DNA of 64,000 nt from Byssothecium circinans (lineage: Eukaryota; Ascomycota; Dothideomycetes; Pleosporales; Massarinaceae): NCBI GenBank assembly GCA_010015675.1, contig ML976983.1, forward strand, positions 1,084,782 through 1,148,781, read 5' to 3'. Each line of letters starts with the position of its first letter. The first letter of the stretch is position 1. Positions 55,534 to 64,000 of the stretch are shown here, piece by piece. The notes under the pieces were generated by a model, which worked only from the letters and a program-made list of their open reading frames with translations, ran no database searches and was not told where the DNA came from. A program made the position numbers and the translations under genes.

Positions 55534-55935
55534 TTCCCAGTAGGATATATCGATGAGCCAATCACGGCTAGGTGTGGCGCGGTATCACGTGCCGCATCGC
55601 CCAGGCCCCCAGGCCCGGCGCCTGAGCAAATAACGGCTCTCCAGAGTCGAAACCGGACGAGTCAACGTATTCGTGGTCTACGTGCACAGAAGACTTTTTC
55701 AAGGCGATGTGAGCGTTGTTTGTAGTTAATTTTTGTATTTCGACCTACGCAGGTATATTTGGGACATCAAGAATACTATATGTAGCATGCAAGTCGATAC
55801 TACGTATATCCTACAGGCCAAAAAAGATTGGGCAAACTTTCCGAGGGTGTCAAGCATGTGGGTCTCTCTCAAATGTTATATTGATGACAAGTAGTTAATC
55901 TTCGCTACATATACATATGTAGAACACGTGGGAAG

Positions 55936-57484
55936 TTATAGGACAACATCGTCGGTGCGGTAGTGGTCGGCTACAATGCGATAGAGGAAGGAAGGAGCGT
56001 GTCCACCACTGTCAAAATTAGCAGGTGCTTTCTGAAGTTAAGGTTGGAGTGGGTGACTTACAGATTGGTGATGTAGAGGTCGACTAGGTCAGCCGGTACA
56101 TAGTCGTACAGCGGATGCTCCACGTCGACCTTGTCCACGAACTCGCCATCCTCATAAGGTACCACACTGCCCGCATCGCCATACTCGATTAGTTCGTCGA
56201 GGTCGAATGGATACACTGGACTGAGCTTGTAGACACCACTCAGCACAACGACGGGCGTCTGATGGCTCTTGGCGGCTTGCGCGATCAAGTGCGCGCCGGC
56301 GGCTGCGACAAGTCCTCCGTTTGCGAGGACGGTATGTGTGGCTAGGATGACCTTGTTGACGCGCGACATGATGGCGAAAACGTGCGAGTCTGGAATCACG
56401 TAGACGGGAATGCCGAGTTCGGTGAGGCACTTCCATCTGTCGTCCTCGTCTTGTGGTTTGCCATCCTGCTTCCTTCCGGTGAGGAGTACTTGGTGAGTTG
56501 CTGTGTTGTCGTGGGGATATGTCTCGGCATGCACAACGATGAATTTTCGGTTCTTCGCAGCTTTGGTGAGGAACTTCTGGACGGTGGTCGAGGCTGTGTG
56601 GGTGAGGATGATCTCGTTCGCATGGATGTGTTCGTGTGCTAGGTCGGCGATCTGCTTGTCTGACTGTTCCAGCTCTTCTTGCAGTTCCATTATTCCGCTC
56701 ATGACTTCGCCTTTCAAGTCGAACTGCTGGCTCCTGTTGAGCTCCATGAGACGGTCCAGGTTCAAGCTGTGCGCGCCTTTTCCATCTGGCGAAGACTGGC
56801 CGGTAGGCGTGCTAACATTCGTAGAGCTTTCCACCGGCTGCGAGAAGAGGCCGAAAAGGGAATTGACCAAGGGCGCGGAGGAGGTCGGCGCGTACGAGGT
56901 GTGTGAAGTGAGGAGGGGTGGACGCTTCGACAACTCGCCCGAATCAGACATGTCGGACGCGTATATGCTGCCATCCATGGGTTCTGTTGCTGCGTGCCTG
57001 AGGGGGCTGAGTGAGGACATGGTCGAATTGAGCGGAGGTCGAAGAGCTTGATCGTTTTGGGTAGGGGTGCTACGGCCAGTTTCGCTGGTGCCGGCAAGGT
57101 CTCCGCCAGCATTGTCTTCCACCACCTCCCTGATCAGACCCAGTACGCGGCGCACAATGTTTCCCACGACCACTTCGCGAGGCTGGGCTGCCGTCAATCG
57201 CCTGCCGACCCCCCGCACCCGCTCCAGCAGCTTCATCGCATCGTGGCCTTTGAATTCCCCCACCACCTTGGAGATGAGCGCAGCGGTGGCCGTGGCGCAT
57301 GGTCGCGAGTTGCGGATCTGGCGACGCTTGAGGAGGCTGTTTAATATTAGCTCAGGATGGTTTAGTAGGTAGGAATGGTTGGGCCGTACGATATGAGGTG
57401 GTCCACTGAGTGGTCTGCGGGTGTGGACTTCAACGACTTGAGAAAGGACGTCAGTCCTGGCGCCAACGCGACGGTGGGGGCCAT
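55936..57484 (-). CDS. GCD7: translation initiation factor eIF2B subunit beta
   Basis: Exons 57390-57484, 56062-57336 and 55936-56008, introns of 53 and 53 nt; 480 aa. The third exon is needed to finish the conserved C-terminus (LYITNLGGHAPSFLYRIVAD). The N-terminus APGLTSFLKSLKS and ISLLKRRQIR, then the Rossmann-like regulatory domain with EIILTHTASTTVQKFL, KFIVVHAETYPH, VFAIMSRVNKVILATHTVL and ANGGLVAAAGAHLIAQAAKS match the eIF2B alpha/beta/delta family; the PVYPFDLDELI tail is the beta type. It is part of the regulatory subcomplex of the guanine-nucleotide exchange factor for eIF2. A Ser/Pro-rich insertion of about 90 residues lies in the middle. Head-to-head with NEM1. Confidence 0.93.
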
Positions 57485-58168
57485 TGTTGGGTGCGCGCTC
57501 CCGGCGTATGTGCTTTCGAGCTGGTCGTGGGTCAGGAAGAGTGTGGAATCGGTATTCGGTCGTGGTTGGCGGCGTGTTCGTTCCGGCGCACCAGACAAAC
57601 AATTCTCCGGAGGTGAAACTTGGTGATGATTGGCTATGTGGCGGGTGACTGTAGGCCCAGAGTTGTTTGGAAACTTCAATTCGCACGTGGTGGTGTGGGA
57701 GAGGAGAGCACTATGAGTTTGGAGTAGAGGTGGTATGACTGTGACTGTGCATAGTCGGATTTTAGTGATTTTAGTGATTTTAGTGGCGCATTTCGCATTC
57801 TGTAGCTAGCGCGTCATTGTCACTGCATCCGTCAAGCCTCTGTCCCATTGCATGGCCTGGGCATCAAACCTCATCCAGCTCGTCGCCCATCAACGTTTCC
57901 GGTCCGCCAGCTACACTACGCCACGCCACGTGCGTCTCCTGCCTCGCCGTGCCTCAGTGCTCTCCATCTCTCTCCTCTGCTTCCGCTCCCCATCCCCATT
58001 TCTCCCTTGCCGCCGAATAGGGTATCCGACCATTAGCTACATACTACATAGTACATAGTACAGCTCGCGACGCCATCCAGCCCCTGCACACACACGTTTG
58101 GCCCATCTCACCCTGCAGTGCACACGCACTCCTCTGGCGCACTTGGACCTGTCCATGGCCAGCGTTAG
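57485..58168. promoter_or_regulatory. bidirectional promoter region of GCD7 and NEM1
   Basis: 684 bp between divergent starts. It includes three tandem GATTTTAGT units near 57763-57789 and CT-rich stretches toward NEM1. No ORF has support. Confidence 0.5.
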
Positions 58169-59865
58169 ATGAACGTTCTCGCACACATAGGCACGCCGCC
58201 TCCCAGCCCGCCACGTTCAAGAGCCCCGTCTGTGAGCAACATCTTCCAAGCCCAGCCTCGGCCTGCCTCAGTCCAGCAAGCAAACGATGCGGGTGCACAT
58301 GTTATAACAGATACGAGCAACATGGTCGCCAGGAGTATCGAAGGCCGCAGCTCTACGGCCACCCGGACGGACGCGGCAGCATCCGATTATGACGAAAAGA
58401 CGCCCCTCCTCCGCGATGCCCCTCCAAGCCCCTACGCGGATGTGCAGGCTTCGAAGAGGCGGCTCTTCCCGCAACGGATATCGCAGGTCTTGATCGGGGG
58501 CATCACGCTGGTGTTCTCGCCCGTCGTGGCCGCGGGCCAGTTTGTGATTGCGTGTTTCTATCACCAGGACGGTCGCTTTTCGCTAGTTGCGCCCGTGTAC
58601 CACGTCGCGCGCTCTCTTACTAGCACGCGTCGGAAAAAAGCAAACCCCCAAACAATGCAGTCGTCGGACTCGTCGGACATGAACGAGAAAGGAGAGGCCA
58701 AGAGGCGCTCTAGCGTCGCCCAGTCGAAGAAGGGGAAGACGAAACGCAGCAAGCGCTCGCCGTCAATCACTTCGGTAGCATCGACATCGACGGCTGTATC
58801 TTCCGATTCGGAACTCGACAGCGAACGCCCACCCACGAGGGATTCAGACCACGACACGCCATCCCGCCATACGCGATCGCGATCGAGCATGTCCACCGCC
58901 GAAGAGATAGCCCCCGCGCGCCGGCAGATCCGCATCAAGTTGCATAACGAGGACGCTCTGCGGCAGCGCAAAGCAACCAAGAAGACGCAACCCCCCAGCT
59001 CCAAGGGTGACTCGACCCAGGTGTCGGCTGAGGCTGCGGCTGCCCTGAAATCCCCCACGGGTCCCATATCGTCGAAACAACTGACCAAGTTCCCGCGAGC
59101 GCCACAACCCCCGCGGCCCTTGGTTCCGCGGCGCCAACCGTCCTATTCCGCCACCGGTACATCGGCCATCGGCCCGCACCAGAAAACGCTGATTCTCGAT
59201 CTCGACGAGACGCTGATCCACAGCATGGCCAAGGGTGGCCGCTTCACCACGGGGCACATGGTTGAGGTGAAGCTGCAGCATCCAGTGGGAGCCGGAGGTC
59301 AGATTATAGGCCCGCAGGTTCCCATTTTGTATTATGTTCATAAACGGCCGTACTGCGATGAGTTTCTCAAGAAGGTAATGCTACGAGCGTTGGCAGCATG
59401 ACTACGGGCTAACCCCACGCACCAGGTTTGTAAATGGTACAACTTGATCATCTTCACCGCGTCGGTACAAGAATACGCAGACCCCGTCATCGACTGGCTA
59501 GAAGCCGAGCGCAAGTACTTTGCAGGAAGGTACTACAGACAGCACTGCACGTTCCGGAACGGGGCTTACATCAAAGACTTGGCCCAGGTGGAGCCTGATC
59601 TGAGCAAAGTCATGATCATTGATAACAGCCCCATGTGCTACATATTCCACGAAGGTGAGACTCGCGTACGGACGTGCGTATAGGCTGGTGTGTGCATGTT
59701 GCTGACGCGCCTGGGATAGATAATGCCATTCCCATCGAGGGCTGGATCAGCGACCCGACGGATAACGGGCTGCTGCATCTCATTCCTCTGCTGGAGGGGC
59801 TGCAGTATGTCACTGACGTGCGCGCTTTGCTTGCGCTGCGCTTGGGTCAGCCGCAGACGGTCTGA
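58169..59865 (+). CDS. NEM1: Nem1-like phosphatase (FCP1/HAD family)
   Basis: Exons 58169-59374, 59426-59654 and 59720-59865; 526 aa. The N-terminal half is Ser/Arg-rich with one hydrophobic stretch (VLIGGITLVFSPVVAAGQFV, about residues 106-125) for membrane anchoring. The catalytic HAD motif LILDLDETLIHSM lies near residue 343 (DxDxT), followed by KRPYCDEFLKK, IIFTASVQEYADPVID and MIIDNSPMCYIFHEDNAIPI, then the DNGLLHLIPLLEGL tail of the SCP/Nem1/Dullard group. With Spo7, Nem1 dephosphorylates the lipin Pah1 at the nuclear envelope/ER, switching lipid synthesis toward triacylglycerol. Length matches filamentous-fungal orthologues. Confidence 0.93.
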
Positions 59866-60661
59866 CCGTATCCGCACCCCCTTGCCCATTCTTGTGGGAC
59901 ATCCTTTTTCCATGCACGCGACAGCATTTTAATATTTACTGTATTGTATTATAGAGACCACGTTAGACGACTTGGCGCCGCTGAGCCAGCTGACGATGCA
60001 TTGGAGTGCGGTGGTGGAATGGAGAGGAGATACCCAAGAGCAAGAGACTTTGTATTCGTTGCATACTCATCCACCCATCTTTTCATGTTTCCTTTCATCC
60101 GAATACCCTTAAAGTTGCTGACGCGTGGTAGATGTTCTGGAGCTCTACTTATAGAAGGCGCACGTGTTCCCCCATTCCCATGTTTATCTTGTTGATGCGT
60201 TCGCTGTCGCTCCATTATTATTCCGTATTATTTGCTTTTGCTTACCCGACAGTATGGCTTGGAAACGCGGGTCGTGCTAATTGTTCGCATATCCCACGCG
60301 GCCGGTGGGCGCCTTGGCAACCATTTGTCATGACAATTCGACACCCTGCAGGTACACTTATCGCCAACAGCATCCATCCCGTCCTGCGTCCGGCAATGCA
60401 AAAGAAAGCCCCACGTATTCCGCTCATCTTGCAGAAAATGAGCGAGCATGCACTGGCAGCTGCATTCAGCCCTTCACTTTTCATTTCGAGCCTTATTGCT
60501 CCTTCCCGCCGCCCATACCGAGGGAGCATCCATAGTCCCATGCCCATTTCCACGTCATCTACAGTATCTCTCCAACCCGCTGTGAGAAGCAATAGAGTGT
60601 CCATGGAGTCGGCCAGACGAAGAATTGGTTCGATATTTCCTCGTCCGAATTGCGGGATAAT
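59866..60661. other. intergenic before the NLR gene
   Basis: About 800 bp. A 186-codon plus ORF at 60132 and a 145-codon minus ORF overlap each other and have no family features; neither is called. Confidence 0.5.
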
Positions 60662-63600
60662 ATGTCGGCAATGGTGCAAGACGCTGAGATAACGATGTTT
60701 GATCCTGGGTTAGTCCCTCTTTCTTTTGTGCTTGGAAAGGTGTAAGGCCTTGGGCTGTGCTGGGAATAGGGTAAGAATATCTGTTGCTGAGCGATATGTT
60801 CTTGGAAGGACATCGTTGATGGATTATTTGGCGCAACGATGTTGACAGTGTCAGCAGTCTCGAACGCCCTCTCTTCGACGAGGTGATTGAGACCATTCGC
60901 ACTACACTTTCAGACTGGCATCGGGACTCGTTTTGCGAGTACTCAGATGTTCCCCTTCTACTCGACAATCTGAAGACCATTTGTAATCGGAATGTAAAAG
61001 ACACCAGGAGGCTGCAGACCTGCTTCCAGAGAACCGCTCTCTTTGCGCGTGTATTTGCGCCATTTTTCGATCTTCTGAGCATTTACGGACATGTTAAAGG
61101 AGAGTGGGTTGGCTGGTATTGGGGCACTCTCAGGATAGTATTCGAGGTCAGCACACGATTCATGAGTGGGACGTTTCACCCCAAAGCTTACCTAGCGCCA
61201 TACAGGCTGGTACGAACTATGTCCTTATGCTCGAAAAGGTTGCCGATGTTTTCGAAAGCATTGCCTGCGCGTTACCAAATTACCAACAACTTTACGATGC
61301 CTCCAGAGAACGGCTTCACTTTGGGCCCGATGAACGCATGCATATGCTACTGTCTTACACCTACGCCGACATCATGCAGTGTTGCCTGGATATGTACCGC
61401 ATGTTTTCTAGAGGAGCGCCAGGTACGTTGCTTTTTACGTACAAGTCTTACAATTCTCGAATTCGTAATTCGACATCTCGCCATTCTTAGCCAATCGGAG
61501 AATATACCCACCTGCTGGGCGGCACTCCAGCGTGCTTTCTGCCAATTATCGCACACATGTGAAGGCGAAAGTTGCACAGGACCATTTCGCCATTCCTTCC
61601 AACTCAAACGTCAGGTAGCAATGTGGTATGTATCAGCTAATAGTTTGCAGGGGTTGTGTGGCGTCATCGCCTCTCTTCGCCCACTTCGTCTACTTTACTC
61701 TGGCGACCACTGGATTCTCGTTTGGTGTGTTTGGAAGCTAGACTTGTCCACCATAACAAATGGATACAGGGAGAAACCGCATCCTTGCCGGGAGATCATG
61801 CGACGAAAGCTCTGCACCGGAGAGAGTACATTGAGTTTCTGGAACAACAACGGATCGAGGCTGAAAGGAGCGGAGAGCTTCTGGTAGAGAAAAAGATGGC
61901 AAAACGAAGTGAGTGCTCTTCTGTTTGACCTTGGGTTTCCGGGCAGGTTGGACTGACTGCACCACAGTGAGAAGAATCGACAAGATCAAGGCTTGGCTTT
62001 CAAACAATTGTGCTTACCGGGACATATTTGAGCATCGAGCACGACAGCGACATCCAAATACCTGCACTTGGTTCCTCAACATAGCAAAGTACCGTGAGTG
62101 GAAGAATGCGCCTTTCGATCAAGCTTCGGCCAATAACACCGACATCCTCGAAAGGCATTGGTATGATAGAGTTCTCTTTGTGCAAGGTGAGCGGAAAAGT
62201 CTGCAGTGCTGTTTAACGACTGATGGCATTTGTAGCAAAATCGGGGTTTGGAAAGAGCTTCATTTCTGGCGCTGTCATTGATGATCTAGAGGCGGAAGCA
62301 GAGGATCTAGCCATTGACGACGAGCACAAACCGCCATCAACAGCCTTCTTCCACTTCAATGCTGCCCATTCCTATTGCACGCATCCGAATGATGCTTTAC
62401 GCGCTCTCGCCTTTCAACTCATTCACACGCACAGACATGACCGGAAAACCCTCGATGCTGTCTCACTCCTGATGCGAAAAATGACGGCACCTACACAAGC
62501 CTCATCCAATGACGTTGTAACAGTACTTTCACTCCTTCTGCGACAGCACCCCACGTTTCTGGTCATCGATGGGATCGATGAATGTAGCGATCTCGAATTG
62601 TTTTTAAGCTTGTTATCGGATTTATGCAAGATGTCTGATGTACGTGCCATTCTGTTCAGCAGGCCAGAGATCACATTTCCACTAGAGTATCAAAAGTGGG
62701 CGTCAGACTCTCCGCACATCATCAAACTGGCCGAAGATTCCAACAGCGAGGACATCAGGGCCTTTGTTTCCGAGAATTTGAGTCGTATGGCGGACCAAGG
62801 TTTCTTCGGTATCAACATGGATCGTTCACTACTTCTGAAGGTTTCGGAAAGGAGCAACGGCGTGTTCTTGTGGGCCAGCTTGGTGTTGAAGTATCTTCAG
62901 TCATCTGGCCTTTCTTGTGACGAACGACGGTCTGTATTGGAACACGTCGAGCACATCGAAGGCCTGGAGTGTCTGTATCGGCATATCCTCAACATGTTAA
63001 ACCTTCGACCGGATAGAGAGAAACAGCTCGCTACCAATCTTCTTCGCTGGCTATCATTGTCCATCAACCGAATGTGCATGCCAGGTCTTCATATCGCCGC
63101 AGCGTTCTCTCCAACCTTGGGAACATCGGACACCGACAATTTCTCCAACTACATCGAATCAATACCACGACTCACCTGTGGTCTAGTGGAAGTCACAGAC
63201 TGCAGTATTGTCTTCGCGCATCGATCTGTGAAGGAGCATCTTCAATCCCCCGATTTCCAAGACTCGCCCTTTAGCCTTTACTGCGAGGTAGACGCGCATA
63301 AACACCTTGCCGCACGCTGTCTGTCGTTCCTCGCACACGATATGCCCAAGCGTCCACTAGGGAGACTGCAGCATTATATTAGACCAGCGCCCGTGACATT
63401 GGCCACGAGCAGCGGGGTGAGTATGCGGACCAGCCAGTCTGGAGACAGTGGGTACAAGTCGATGTCTTCAGTAGGTTCCGACTCGGAAGGCTTTCTCACA
63501 GTACCCTCAACTCTATCATCCACATTACCACCAGTACCCGAGCAATTCACCCCAGCTTTCGAAGCAGACATCCCCTTCCTACGATACGCAAGTCTCTGCT

Positions 63601-64000
63601 GGCCAATCCATCTTTCACGCGCCCTCTCAAGCTCCACCTCCACACAACCATCTCAATCTCCCCCACCATGGCAACCATCATCGCCTCAAAGACCCTTCTC
63701 AAACCTCCCCTGGCTCCCACCCCTCTCCGCCTTTTTAACCGACCGCGCGGCAGTAACAACCTGGGTCGAAGCCTCCTGGCGCTTCAACCTCCCACCCAAC
63801 CTTTCCCGTCTCGTGCCCCTCCTCGACGCCGTACGCGCGCACGTCCCGCCTGCGACTGTGGAAGGGAGAGAGTTGAGGTGGGTGGTGCATGGGATGAGGG
63901 AGCTTCGCGAGGCGTTGAACGAGTTGAAAGATGAGTATGGCACCACTTTGAGGGAGAATCCGGGGTTGATTTGGCAGTGGAGAGGGATGGCGCTGGGGGT
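60662..64000 (+). CDS. DUF7708-NACHT NLR-type STAND protein, truncated by the window edge
   Basis: Supported exons: 60662-60708 (ATG 60662), 60849-61146 and 61206 to about 61436, then an unresolved stretch to about 61655, an exon from about 61656 to 61916, one ending 62186, and 62236 to the edge, still open. N-part: EVIETIRTTLSDWHR, FARVFAPFFDLLSIYGHVKG and AGTNYVLMLEKVADVFESIA match the DUF7708 helical domain. A charged linker follows (EYIEFLEQQRIEAERS), then RRIDKIKAWLSNN. P-loop AKSGFGKSF at about 62236-62260 (GxGKS variant), Walker B TFLVIDGIDEC at 62550-62585, sensor ILFSRPE and a NACHT winged-helix region with GVFLWASLVLKYL. It probably senses ligands and oligomerises in non-self or cell-death signalling; the C-terminal repeat domain lies beyond the window. 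Confidence 0.82.

Larger units (their letters stand above)
54511..55935. other. intergenic, repeat-bearing
   Basis: 1.4 kb holding a degenerate direct repeat (54631-54818) and copy 2 of the dispersed repeat (55341-55533). CACGTG cores occur near 55524-55536, 55583 and 55926. No supported gene; a 100-codon minus ORF (55088-55390) begins at a TTG inside the repeat. Confidence 0.6.

Noticed and set aside
60132..60692. 186-codon plus ORF before the NLR gene
   Set aside because: It overlaps an equally long minus ORF, is compositionally odd, and its 3' end overlaps the likely first NLR exon in another frame.

Overview
The window is nuclear DNA of a filamentous ascomycete (Pezizomycotina), most likely a Dothideomycete. 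Genes are separated, lie on both strands, and carry short introns (mostly 47-65 nt) with GT..AG ends and CTAAC/CTGAC-like branch points. Many intergenic tracts are AT/TpA-rich, and one repeat pair shows CpA-to-TpA changes typical of repeat-induced point mutation (RIP). HET, NACHT, DUF7580 and DUF7708 domains are typical of such fungi. Exon models were built by hand, by joining frames across splice sites. Family names rest on remembered sequence patterns, not on searches.

Left part (1-10286): a conserved hypothetical gene, the kinetochore protein Chl4/CENP-N, then a divergent pair: a zinc-finger/pseudokinase gene on the minus strand and a DUF7580 gene on the plus strand, sharing a 349-bp promoter. 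A 1.3-kb gene-free, RIP-like tract follows. 10287-17603 holds a JmjC/4CXXC/AT-hook chromatin protein divergent from COQ2, then a secreted GH16 glucanase. 18709-22133 is a decayed HET-NACHT (NLR) pseudogene with two stops and two frameshifts, flanked by inverted repeats. 22796-23779 is a six-exon small secreted protein.

24000-30000 is gene-poor and orphan-rich: two related basic small proteins, a doubtful small ORF with a TATA box, and a 14-bp minisatellite that spans an assembly gap. 30063-50362 is mostly conserved housekeeping: a DUF7598 membrane protein, a polysaccharide deacetylase, GRX5, two tightly spaced small genes, CCP1, an F-box-like protein, an ACS-family MFS transporter, a coiled-coil hypothetical, ribosomal protein uS12 (RPS23), Ima1, mitochondrial uL24m and ALG14.

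50363-64000: a repeat-bearing intergenic tract with a strong foldback, two small tandem ORFs, an APH-like kinase, a second copy of the dispersed RIP-type repeat, eIF2B-beta (GCD7) divergent from the phosphatase NEM1, and a DUF7708-NACHT NLR gene that runs off the right edge. The window therefore mixes core metabolism (heme/redox, ubiquinone, N-glycosylation, translation, nuclear envelope) with three loci of fungal self/non-self or innate-immunity type. Those three are an apparently intact executor/pseudokinase-like pair, a dead HET-NLR and an apparently live NLR.
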